From contig JAUZVC010000003.1 in NCBI GenBank assembly GCA_031844405.1, positions 682,001-746,000 of the forward strand: DNA of 64,000 bases. The letters run 5' to 3'. Below, piece by piece: positions 18,685 through 29,510 of this stretch; the first letter of the stretch is position 1, and every line of letters starts with the position of its first letter. The position numbers and the translations under genes are program-made. Below the pieces are notes generated by a model. It worked only from the letters and a program-made list of their open reading frames with translations, was not told where the DNA came from and did not search any database. Source of the DNA: Knoellia sp031844405 (GTDB taxonomy: Bacteria; Actinomycetota; Actinomycetes; Actinomycetales; Dermatophilaceae).

Positions 18685-18688
<4 letters not shown>
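17762..18688 (-). CDS. pyrK: Dihydroorotate dehydrogenase electron-transfer subunit
   Basis: Carries electrons from PyrD to NAD. 308 residues: a ferredoxin-reductase-like FAD domain with RRSFSIH (72-78), an NAD domain with LVGGGYGSAPL, and a C-terminal 2Fe-2S cluster region with CGVGVCMTCVMPV and a later SCVEGPVF supplying four cysteines. Start ATG 18688 overlaps the carB stop by 4 nt. The N-terminal 20 residues are a family-unrelated extension. Confidence 0.94.
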
Positions 18689-22001
<3,313 letters not shown>

Positions 22002-22002
<1 letters not shown>

Positions 22003-23165
22003 CAGGCGTTCACCTTCTGGTTCGTCTCGAGCAGGGTGATGAAACGGTCGAAGAGGTATGCCGCGTCGTGCGGTCCCGCTGCCGCCTCCGGGTGGTACTG
22101 GACCGAGAAGGCGGTGAGTTCCCCTGTGGCAGAACGCACCTCGAGCCCCTCGACGACGTCGTCATTGAGGCAGACGTGCGAGACGCGGGCGCTGCCGAAC
22201 TCGGTGTCGGTGTCGCGGTCGAGCGGGGCGTCGACGGCGAACCCGTGGTTGTGGGCGGTCACCTCGACCTTGCTCGTCGTGCGGTCCATCACCGGCTGGT
22301 TGACGCCGCGGTGGCCGTACTTGAGCTTGTAGGTGCCGAAGCCGAGCGCCCGGCCGAGCAGCTGGTTGCCGAAGCAGATCCCGAAGAACGGGATCGACTC
22401 GGACAGCACCTCCCGGAGCACGCCGACCTCGTGGTCGGCCGTCGACGGGTCGCCGGGGCCGTTGCTGAAGAAGACCCCGTCGAGGCCCTTGATCGAGCGG
22501 ATCTGCTCGAACGTCGCCGTGGCGGGCAAGACGTGGACCTCGATGCCGCGCTCGGCCATCTGGTGCGGGGTCATCGACTTGATGCCGAGGTCGACCGCGG
22601 CGACCGTGAACCGCCTCTCCCCCACCGCCTCGACGACGTAGGCCTCGTCGGTGCTCACCTCCTGGGCGAGCGCCGAGCCGGCCATGAGGGGCGCGGACGT
22701 GACGCGCTCGAGGAGCTGCTCGGCCGGCATACGGGCGTCGTCGCCCGAGAAGATGCCCACGCGCATGGCGCCGCGCTCACGCAGGTGGCGGGTGAGGGCG
22801 CGGGTGTCGATGTCGCAGATGCCGACGACGCCCTGCGCGTCGAGCTCGTCCTCGAGGGTGCGGCGGGACCGCCAGCTCGACGGGCGCAGCGCGGGGTCGC
22901 GCACGACGAAGCCGGAGACCCAGATGCGCGAGGACTCGTCGTCCTCGTCGTTCCAGCCGGTGTTGCCGACGTGCGGCGCGGTCATGACGACGACCTGGCG
23001 GTGGTAGCTCGGGTCGGTGAGCGTCTCCTGGTAGCCGGTCATCGCGGTGCAGAAGACCGCCTCACCGACCGTCTCGCCGTGGTGGCCGTAGGCGTGCCCG
23101 GTGAACGTGCGGCCGTCCTCGAGGACGAGCACAGCGGGCTCGCGGGTGGTGGTTGTCGTGTTCAT
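22002..23165 (-). CDS. carA: Carbamoyl-phosphate synthase small subunit
   Basis: Glutamine amidotransferase subunit, 387 residues. The class I GATase nucleophile Cys is in FFGICFGNQLLGRALG, with the His/Glu pair in VQYHPEAAAGPHD. The N-terminal substrate-channel domain begins EPAVLVLEDGRTFTGHAYG. ATG at 23165 overlaps the pyrC stop. It supplies carbamoyl phosphate to both the pyrimidine and arginine routes. Confidence 0.97.
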
Positions 23166-24454
23166 GCGGTTCCCTCGAGCGATGCGGTGACCCTGCCGCG
23201 CAGGATGGTGGTGTGGACGGCGCCGGTGAGGCTGCGGCCGTGCCACGGATTGTTGCGGGACAGCGATCTCGACGCAGCGGCGTCCACCGTCCGGTTGGCC
23301 TCGGTGTCGACGAGGACGAGGTTGGCGGGAGCGCCGGCCTCGATCGCACCGCCGTGGTCGCGCAGCCCGGCGATGCGGGCGGGCGCGGTCGACATGCGGT
23401 CGGCGAGCGTGGCGAGGTCCATGAGGCCACCGCGCACCATCGTGTCGTGGACGACCGCGAAGGCCGTCTCGAGACCGAGCATGCCGAACGCCGCGTCGAC
23501 GAAGGCGTGCTCCTTGTCGTGGCGGGCGTGCGGCGCGTGGTCGGTCGCGACGGCGTCGATGGTGCCGTCCACGAGCGCCGCTCGCAGCACCTCGACGTCC
23601 TCGCTCGGGCGCAGCGGCGGGTTGACCTTGAAGGTGGGGTCGTAGCCGCTGAGCAGGTCCTGCGTGAGGAGCAGGTGGTGCGGCGTGACCTCGGCGGTGA
23701 GACCGATGCCCTGCGCCTTGGCCCAGCGCACGACCTCGACCCCCTCGGCGGTGCTCACGTGCGCGACGTGGACGCGGCTGCCGGTGTGCCGCGCCAGCTG
23801 GGCGTCGCGGGCGATGATGCTCGACTCGGCGACGGCCGGCCAGCCGGGCAGGCCGAGGCGGCCGCTCAGCTCGCCCTCGTGGCAGCAGGCGCTCGGCCCG
23901 GCGAGGTCGGGGTCCTGGCTGTGCTGGCTCACGACGCCGCCGAAGGCGCGGACGTACTCGAGCGCCCGGCGCATGACGCGGGCGTCGGCGACGCAGCGGC
24001 CGTCGTCGGAGAAGACCCGGACCGCTGCGCGGGAGCGGTGCATGAGACCGAGCTCGGCGAGCTCCTCGCCCTCGAGTCCCTTGGTGACGGCGCCGACCGG
24101 CTGGACGTCGACGAGCCCGGCGTCGCGGCCGAGGTCGAGGACGCGCTCGGCGGCCTCGGCGGTGTCGGTCACCGGGTTCGTGTTGGCCATGGCGAGGACG
24201 GCGGTGAAACCTCCGGCCGCGGCGGCTGCGGCACCGGAGGCGATCGTCTCGGCGTCCTCGCGGCCCGGCTCGCGCAGGTGCGTGTGCAGGTCGACGAGAC
24301 CAGGCAGCAGGGCGAGCCCGTCGGCGTCGAGGGTCTCGGTCCCGGTGGGCACGTCGAGGCCGCGGCCGACCTCGCTGATCGTGCCCTCGCGGACGAGGAC
24401 GTCGTTGGCCTCGCCCCCGAGGAGTCGGGCCCCCGTGATGAGGAGGTCGCTCAC
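23162..24454 (-). CDS. pyrC: Dihydroorotase
   Basis: Zinc amidohydrolase that cyclises carbamoyl-aspartate. 430 residues. Metal site VDLHTHLREPG (His57, His59), later HVAHVST and the catalytic TDHAPHA are all present, so this is an active class I enzyme. GTG at 24454 overlaps the pyrB stop as GTGA. Confidence 0.96.
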   Translation of the reverse strand: MSDLLITGARLLGGEANDVLVREGTISEVGRGLDVPTGTETLDADGLALLPGLVDLHTHLREPGREDAETIASGAAAAAAGGFTAVLAMANTNPVTDTAEAAERVLDLGRDAGLVDVQPVGAVTKGLEGEELAELGLMHRSRAAVRVFSDDGRCVADARVMRRALEYVRAFGGVVSQHSQDPDLAGPSACCHEGELSGRLGLPGWPAVAESSIIARDAQLARHTGSRVHVAHVSTAEGVEVVRWAKAQGIGLTAEVTPHHLLLTQDLLSGYDPTFKVNPPLRPSEDVEVLRAALVDGTIDAVATDHAPHARHDKEHAFVDAAFGMLGLETAFAVVHDTMVRGGLMDLATLADRMSTAPARIAGLRDHGGAIEAGAPANLVLVDTEANRTVDAAASRSLSRNNPWHGRSLTGAVHTTILRGRVTASLEGTA

Positions 24455-25467
24455 GCGGCACCCCCCTCTGCGCCGGCCACCGCTCCGGTGGGGACGTCGG
24501 CCCCCGCCAGCAGGTGGTAGAGCACGCTCATCCGCACAGCCACTCCCGCGCTCACCTGGTCGAGGACGAGGCTCTGCGCGGCGTCCGCGGCGTCGGCGCT
24601 GATCTCGAGTCCGCGGTTCATGGGGCCGGGGTGGCAGATGACGATCTCCGGGTTGGCCTCGGTGAGGGCGGCGAGGCGCGGGCGGGTGAGGCCGTAGCCG
24701 ACGGTGTACTCGCGGGCGGTCGGGAAGTAGCCGCCGCTCATCCGCTCCTTCTGGACGCGCAGCATCATGAGGGCGTCGACGGCCTTGCCCTCGCGGCCCT
24801 GGAGCACCGCGTCGAGGTCGTGGCTCAGGGCGAAGCCGTCGCGCTCGGCCCAGGCGCCGATGCCGCTCGGCATGAGCGTGGGCGGCGCGACGAGCGTGAC
24901 GTGGGCACCGAGGCGACGCAGGCAGATGAGGTTGGACCGCACGACCCGCGAGTGGGTGAGGTCGCCGACGATGGCGACGTGGCGGCCCTCGAGCGAGCCG
25001 AGGCGCCGCTCCATCGTGTAGGCGTCGAGCAGGGCCTGGGTGGGGTGCTCGTGGGTGCCGTCGCCGGCGTTGATGACGTGGGCGTCGACCCAGCCGGCGA
25101 CCTGGTGGCACGCACCGGATGCGCCGTGGCGGATGACGAGGGCGTCGACCCCCATCGCGTCGATCGTCCTCACCGTGTCGCGCAGCGACTCGCCCTTGGA
25201 GGCCGACGAGCCCTTGCCGGTGATGTTGATCGTGTCGGCGCTCATCCACTTGCCCGCGATCTCGAAGGAGCTGCGCGTGCGGGTGGAGTCCTCGAAGAAG
25301 AGGTTGATGATCGTGCGTCCGCGCAGCGTCGGGATCTTCTTGACCTCGCGCTTCTGGACGTCGTGCATCTGCGTGGCGGTGCCGAGCACGGTGCGGATCG
25401 CACCGGCGTCGAGGTCGGCCATGGAGAGCAGGTGGCGCGGCATGGTCGTGTCGTTCTGCACGGTCAT
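24451..25467 (-). CDS. pyrB: Aspartate carbamoyltransferase catalytic subunit
   Basis: Condenses carbamoyl phosphate with aspartate. 338 residues. Carbamoyl-phosphate loop FFEDSTRTRSSFE (STRTR at 61-65), DGTHEHPTQALLD and HPGPMNRG near the C-terminus match the family. No regulatory pyrI is present, as usual outside enterobacteria. ATG at 25467 overlaps pyrR by 4 nt. Confidence 0.97.
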   Translation of the reverse strand: MTVQNDTTMPRHLLSMADLDAGAIRTVLGTATQMHDVQKREVKKIPTLRGRTIINLFFEDSTRTRSSFEIAGKWMSADTINITGKGSSASKGESLRDTVRTIDAMGVDALVIRHGASGACHQVAGWVDAHVINAGDGTHEHPTQALLDAYTMERRLGSLEGRHVAIVGDLTHSRVVRSNLICLRRLGAHVTLVAPPTLMPSGIGAWAERDGFALSHDLDAVLQGREGKAVDALMMLRVQKERMSGGYFPTAREYTVGYGLTRPRLAALTEANPEIVICHPGPMNRGLEISADAADAAQSLVLDQVSAGVAVRMSVLYHLLAGADVPTGAVAGAEGGAA

Positions 25468-26072
25468 CGGGCACCTCCCGTGATCGTCACGCTGTCGGCT
25501 TCGTCGAAGTCGGCGAGCCGGACGCGGACCTTCTCGGCCTGCGACGTGGGGAGGTTCTTGCCGACGTGGTCGGCTCGGATCGGCAGCTCGCGGTGGCCGC
25601 GGTCGACGAGGACCGCGAGCCGCACGGCTGCGGGGCGACCGTGGTCGGCGAGCGCGTCGAGCGCCGCCCGGACGGTGCGGCCGCTGTAGAGGACGTCGTC
25701 GACGAGAACGACCGTCTTGCCGTCGACCCCGGAGTCCGGGATCTGCGTGGGCATCGGCGCCCGCGTGGGCTGCCGGCGCAGGTCGTCGCGGTACATCGTG
25801 ATGTCGAGGCTGCCCACGGGGATCTCGCTGCCCTCGAACTCGGCAATGACCGCGGCGAGGCGGCGGGCGAGAGGGACGCCGCGCGAAGGGATCCCGAGGA
25901 GGACGAGGCCCTCGGCGCCCTTGTTGGCCTCGAGGATCTCGTGGGCGATGCGACGCAGCGCCCGGGAGATGTCGGCCGCTCCGAGGACCGTCCTCCCGTC
26001 GTCGGTCACGGAGTCGGTCTCGCTCGAGGAGCGGGGTTCTGACATGGGGGGCACGGCTGCGTCAGGACACAT
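25464..26072 (-). CDS. pyrR: PyrR, pyr operon RNA-binding regulator/uracil phosphoribosyltransferase
   Basis: Represses the pyr operon when UMP is high and has some uracil phosphoribosyltransferase activity. The PRPP-binding loop VVLVDDVLYSGRTVRAA lies at 121-137 and the basic RNA-contact region around MYRDDLRRQPTRAP. Two starts are possible: ATG 26072, which has AAGGAGG 11 nt upstream (chosen, 202 residues), or ATG 26045 with no Shine-Dalgarno. First gene of the operon. Confidence 0.95.
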   Translation of the reverse strand: MCPDAAVPPMSEPRSSSETDSVTDDGRTVLGAADISRALRRIAHEILEANKGAEGLVLLGIPSRGVPLARRLAAVIAEFEGSEIPVGSLDITMYRDDLRRQPTRAPMPTQIPDSGVDGKTVVLVDDVLYSGRTVRAALDALADHGRPAAVRLAVLVDRGHRELPIRADHVGKNLPTSQAEKVRVRLADFDEADSVTITGGAR

Positions 26073-26091
26073 CAGTGTCGTGACCTCCTTC

Positions 26092-26109
26092 CCTGCCTCA
26101 CGGGACAGG
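26092..26109 (-). promoter_or_regulatory. Putative PyrR-binding RNA hairpin beside the pyrR Shine-Dalgarno
   Basis: On the minus strand CCTG-TCCCGTGAGG-CAGG forms a 4-bp stem with a loop that contains GTGAGG, close to the PyrR recognition sequence (a purine-rich GAGG loop). The AAGGAGG ribosome binding site for ATG 26072 follows within 2 nt. This arrangement fits translational repression by PyrR, as described for mycobacteria, rather than Bacillus-type attenuation. Confidence 0.65.
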
Positions 26110-26134
26110 TCGTTAAAGGATGTCGGTCGCGCTC

Positions 26135-26164
26135 ACTGTAGCGACTGGCCGACGCCGCTCCCAA
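26135..26164 (-). promoter_or_regulatory. Candidate promoter of the pyr operon
   Basis: On the minus strand TTGGGA (26164-26159) and TACAGT (26140-26135) are spaced 18 nt, resembling -35 and -10 elements of the housekeeping sigma factor. The predicted transcript would start near 26128 and include the PyrR hairpin in a leader of about 55 nt. Based on pattern only. Confidence 0.4.
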
Positions 26165-26274
26165 CTCGACCCGGCCCGGCGCGTCCACGGTCCGGGACGC
26201 ATAACCGATTGCTATGCCAGACCCAACGCCATGTGATGTACTGGAGCCTCACCACACCGGCCGAAGGAGGCACC

Positions 26275-26448
26275 GTGCACCCGCAGACGCTCACGACACC
26301 CGACTCCGCGGACACGTGCGCCGCCTCGCCCGAGCGGGCCCCGCTCTTCCCGCCGGCGGACGCCGACGTCGAGACCTACCGCGCCTGGCTGGCTCGGGCC
26401 GCGTGGCCCGAGGTCGTCTTCGGCGCCCGCCTCCCCTCCGCCTCCTGA
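26275..26448 (+). CDS. Small hypothetical protein (57 aa)
   Basis: A short ORF with a strong ribosome binding site (AAGGAGG, 4 nt before the GTG at 26275). The product is Pro/Ala-rich with one Cys and an aromatic C-terminal half, VETYRAWLARAAWPEVVFGA. No signal peptide, membrane segment or known motif. It is divergent from pyrR and convergent with the reductase gene. I do not recognise the family; the RBS and GC-rich third positions make translation plausible. Confidence 0.55.
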   Translation: MHPQTLTTPDSADTCAASPERAPLFPPADADVETYRAWLARAAWPEVVFGARLPSAS

Positions 26449-26490
26449 GGGCTTCCCTCACCGCACTGCCCGTATGCCGTGCGCTCCCCC

Positions 26491-26572
26491 GGACATGCAG
26501 TGGCACCCCCAGCGCCCCCACCGTGGCGTCACTGAGCGGCGGCCCAGAGCGGGAGCGCGCGACTGCATGTCC
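26491..26572. repeat. Inverted repeat in convergent intergenic region
   Basis: GGACATGCAGT (26491-26501) and its exact reverse complement (26562-26572) are 60 nt apart. A second complementary pair, GCGCTCCC (26481) and GGGAGCGC (26551), interleaves with it, so the two cannot form at once without a pseudoknot. It lies between a small plus-strand gene and the end of the minus-strand reductase gene, so it may act as a terminator. Confidence 0.5.
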
Positions 26573-26603
26573 ACGCGTCCGCTCGAGCGGTCGGTGGGTT
26601 GGG

Positions 26604-27188
26604 TCAGCGGCGGTCGAGCGTGACGACGCGGACGCCGCCGCGCAGGTCGACCTGGTCCACCTGCTCGAACCGGGCGTGCGTGAAGTCCCCGGCGAAGAGC
26701 GGGATGCCGGCGCCGATGACCGACGGGTTGACCTTGAGGACGAGGCGGTCGATATCCGGGAGCAGGGCGTGGGCGAGGGTCCCGCCACCGACGAGCCAGA
26801 TGTCCTTGTCGTTCTCCTCGGCCTTGAGCTCGCGCACCCGGGCGAGCGGGTCGCCGTCCACGACCTCGACCGGCAGGTCGTCACGCCCGGCGAGCGTCGT
26901 CGAGACGACGAGGTGGCGCAGGTGCGGGTAGGCGTCGGTGAGGCCCGCGGCGAGCCCGAGCTCGTAGGACGCGCGACCCTCGACGACCGTGTCGAAGTGC
27001 TGCCCCTCCCCCGAGATGCCCATCGCGTCGCGGGCCGGTCCGGGGAGGGTCTCCGGGTAGTGCGCCACGATGAACTCGACGAGGTCCGGCGTCACCGCGA
27101 AGAACTCGGCGCCGCTCGGGTCACCGCCGTCGGGGCCGGCGATGAAGCCGTCGAGGGTGGTCGCGACGTAGTAGACGAGCCTGCGCAT
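26604..27188 (-). CDS. Dihydrofolate reductase family protein (RibD C-terminal-like)
   Basis: 194 residues with the DHFR/RibD-C fold: LVYYVATTLDGFIAGPDG at the N-terminus, a central NADPH-binding WLVGGGTLAHALL, and DRLVLKVNPSVIGAGIPLF. These YyaP/YwjB-like proteins are reductases of unknown substrate; they are neither the essential DHFR nor true RibD. Start ATG 27188. It stands alone downstream of the GNAT gene. Confidence 0.85.
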   Translation of the reverse strand: MRRLVYYVATTLDGFIAGPDGGDPSGAEFFAVTPDLVEFIVAHYPETLPGPARDAMGISGEGQHFDTVVEGRASYELGLAAGLTDAYPHLRHLVVSTTLAGRDDLPVEVVDGDPLARVRELKAEENDKDIWLVGGGTLAHALLPDIDRLVLKVNPSVIGAGIPLFAGDFTHARFEQVDQVDLRGGVRVVTLDRR

Positions 27189-27224
27189 GGTTCCGCATCC
27201 TCACACGGTCGCGGCGGCTCCGAC

Positions 27225-27740
27225 CTACCCGGGTCGCACGGACCGGGGTCGCACGGACCGCTCCATGGCGACGCGTCGGCCGAACCGCTGCAGCCCGATG
27301 CGCTCCTCGGCCTCGCGCATCGGCGCCATCCAGTCCGGCTCCGGAGGGAGCTCGAACCACCCGTGCCGGGCGTAGAAAGGCGCGTTCCACGGCACGTCGG
27401 CATAGGTGCGCAGCGTGACCCGGTCGCCACCGCGGGAGGCGACCTCACGGCATACGGCATCAAGAAGCGCGGCACCGAATCCAAGGCGACCGTGCGCGGG
27501 GTCGACGACGAGCTGCTCGAGGTGCCAGCCCTCGGGCAGCGAGAGGACGTGGGCGAAGCCGACGACCGGCTCGCCCACGACGAGGAGGAGGCCCGGGCGT
27601 GCGGCGCGCGCCTCGCCCGAGTCGGGCGGCGGCCAGTCGACGCCCTCGAAGACGGTGTCGAAGAGCCGGTCCCCCGATGCCTCGACGGCCGCCAGACCGG
27701 GGAGGTCGGCGGCCGTCGCGGGTCGGACGAGGGAGGTCAC
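27225..27740 (-). CDS. GNAT family N-acetyltransferase
   Basis: 171 residues with the GNAT core: LEQLVVDPAHGRLGFGAALL is the acetyl-CoA binding motif A (usually R/QxxGxG/A; here HGRLGFG) and FYARHGWFELP is motif B. Start GTG 27740 overlaps the nusB stop as GTGA, so it is coupled to nusB. The C-terminal tail RSVRPRSVRPG is a short near-repeat. Substrate unknown. Confidence 0.85.
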   Translation of the reverse strand: MTSLVRPATAADLPGLAAVEASGDRLFDTVFEGVDWPPPDSGEARAARPGLLLVVGEPVVGFAHVLSLPEGWHLEQLVVDPAHGRLGFGAALLDAVCREVASRGGDRVTLRTYADVPWNAPFYARHGWFELPPEPDWMAPMREAEERIGLQRFGRRVAMERSVRPRSVRPG

Positions 27741-28147
27741 GCGAGGGTGGGCTTGACCTCGGCGAGCCGGGCGAGCAGCCCGTTGACGAACTTCGGGCTG
27801 TCGTCGGTCGAGAGCTCGGTCGCGATGCCGACGGCCTCGCTGATCGCGACACCCTCGGGCACCTGGCCGAAGAGCACCTCGAACGCGCCGACACGCAGGA
27901 TCGCGCGGTCGACGGCGGGCATCCGCTCGAGCGACCAGCCCTGCGAGTAGGTCGTGAGCAGGTCGTTGATCTCGGTCCAGTGCTCGACGACGCCGGTGAC
28001 GAGGTCGGCGGTGAACTCGTTGAGCGGGGCCTCGGTCACGGGCGCGGCGAGGCGCTCCCGGAGGAGGTCGGCGGCGTTGACCTTGCGCTGCTCGGCCTCG
28101 AAGAGGAGGTCGATCGCGCGGCGACGCGACTTGGTGCGTGCGGCCAC
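27737..28147 (-). CDS. nusB: Transcription antitermination factor NusB
   Basis: 136-residue all-helical RNA-binding protein that with NusE (S10) binds boxA RNA in rRNA operons. Characteristic runs: ARTKSRRRAIDLLFEAEQR at the N-terminus, and PAVDRAILRVGAFEVLF plus DSPKFVNGLLARL near the C-terminus. GTG at 28147, 3 nt after the efp stop. The efp-nusB-pyrR order is typical. Confidence 0.95.
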   Translation of the reverse strand: MAARTKSRRRAIDLLFEAEQRKVNAADLLRERLAAPVTEAPLNEFTADLVTGVVEHWTEINDLLTTYSQGWSLERMPAVDRAILRVGAFEVLFGQVPEGVAISEAVGIATELSTDDSPKFVNGLLARLAEVKPTLA

Positions 28148-28150
28148 AGG

Positions 28151-28711
28151 TCAGTTGACGCGGCTGAGGTAGGACCCGTCGCGGGTGTCCACCTTGACCT
28201 TGTCGCCGGTGTTGAGGAAGAGCGGGACGGCGATCTCGGCGCCGGTCTCGAGGGTGGCGGGCTTGGTGCCACCGGTCGAGCGGTCACCCTGCAGGCCGGG
28301 CTCGGTGTACTGGATCTCGAGGACGACCGACGGCGGGAGCTCGATGAAGAGCACGTTGCCGTCGTGACGGGCGACGATGGCGTCCTGGTTCTCGAGCATG
28401 AACTTCGCGGCGTCGCCGACGATCTCGGGCGAGACCGAGATCTGGTCGTAGGTGTCGCCGTCCATGAAGACGTAGTCGGTGCCGTCGTTGTAGAGGTACT
28501 GCATCGTGCGCTTGTCGACGTTGGCCGTCTCGACCTTCACGCCGGCGTTGAACGTCTTGTCGACGACCTTGCCCGAGAGGACGTTCTTGAGCTTGGTCCG
28601 CACGAAGGCCGGGCCCTTGCCGGGCTTGACGTGCTGGAACTCCACGACGGACCAGAGCTGGCCTTCGAGGTTGAGGACGAGGCCGTTCTTGAGGTCGTTC
28701 GTCGATGCCAC
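28151..28711 (-). CDS. efp: Elongation factor P
   Basis: Relieves ribosome stalling at polyproline stretches. 186 residues in three beta-barrel domains. The tip loop HVKPGKGPAFVRTKLKN carries the conserved Lys (KPGKGPA). The C-terminal domain reads TGDKVKVDTRDGSYLSRV, the standard end. GTG start at 28711. It heads the efp-nusB-GNAT unit; upstream lies the accessory segment, where aroB or pepQ is usually found. Confidence 0.96.
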   Translation of the reverse strand: MASTNDLKNGLVLNLEGQLWSVVEFQHVKPGKGPAFVRTKLKNVLSGKVVDKTFNAGVKVETANVDKRTMQYLYNDGTDYVFMDGDTYDQISVSPEIVGDAAKFMLENQDAIVARHDGNVLFIELPPSVVLEIQYTEPGLQGDRSTGGTKPATLETGAEIAVPLFLNTGDKVKVDTRDGSYLSRVN

Positions 28712-28804
28712 GAGTGAGTTCGCTTCCCTTGGGTGTCGGAGATCGCCGCGAAGTCTATCCGGCGAGGGCCCACACCCCGAATTCGCTCGGGTCGGGCGAA
28801 CCGC

Positions 28805-29395
28805 TCAGAGGAACTGGGCGGGGTCGAACTGCTCGATGGGGATGACCCGGATGCGCGGCAGCGCCGACGTGAACGCCTTGACGTCGTACTCGAGGTCGAA
28901 GCTCTCTAGCCCGTCAGCCTCGAGCGCGGTGAACCCGCTGTTGCGGAACTCGCGGAAGGCCATGAGCCCGACGCGGCGGTCGTCGTCCTCGAGGAGTGCC
29001 TCGACCTCCTCGAGGAAGTCGCCGTCGTGGCTGACGAGCATGACGTCGGCATCGCGGTCCTTGATGGCCCGCAGCGTGCGCTGGATGGCGACGTCGACGA
29101 CCTTGACGTCGGAGTCACCGGAGAGCGGCACCGGCTGGAAGCCGAGCGCGTTGAGCGCCTGGATGAACGACATCGGCATCGTCGTCGACGCGTTGAGGAA
29201 GAACAGGCCCTTGACGTCCTGCTCCCAAGCCTCGCGGGCGAAGGCGATGAGCCGGTCCCACCGGGGACGCTCGTCCGGCTGCGGCCGTCGCCCGAGGATC
29301 GACGTGCCGAGGGTGGCGTCGATGTTCTCACCGTCGACGAGGAGGTAGGTGAGGACCTCGGACCCGTCGCCGTCGGGCGTCTTCGCGGCTGCCAT
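28805..29395 (-). CDS. NYN-domain (PIN-like) putative ribonuclease
   Basis: 196 residues of the NYN/LabA type, a PIN-like nuclease fold. Metal-binding acidic residues are visible in LLVDGENID (start), SGDSDVKVVDVAI (middle) and VSHDGDFLEEVEALL. Bacterial members are thought to process RNA. ATG at 29395 is chosen; longer readings extend into the divergent promoter region. It is divergent from the glutamate synthase-like gene. Confidence 0.85.
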   Translation of the reverse strand: MAAAKTPDGDGSEVLTYLLVDGENIDATLGTSILGRRPQPDERPRWDRLIAFAREAWEQDVKGLFFLNASTTMPMSFIQALNALGFQPVPLSGDSDVKVVDVAIQRTLRAIKDRDADVMLVSHDGDFLEEVEALLEDDDRRVGLMAFREFRNSGFTALEADGLESFDLEYDVKAFTSALPRIRVIPIEQFDPAQFL

Positions 29396-29510
29396 GGACC
29401 GGAGTCTAGGCCCGACGCGGTGCCGCTCCTCCCCCGTCCGACCCAGACCCCCGTATGCCGGCTCGCCGGCTTCCCGTTTCACGGCGTCCCACCGGGGCAC
29501 ACTGCGAAGC

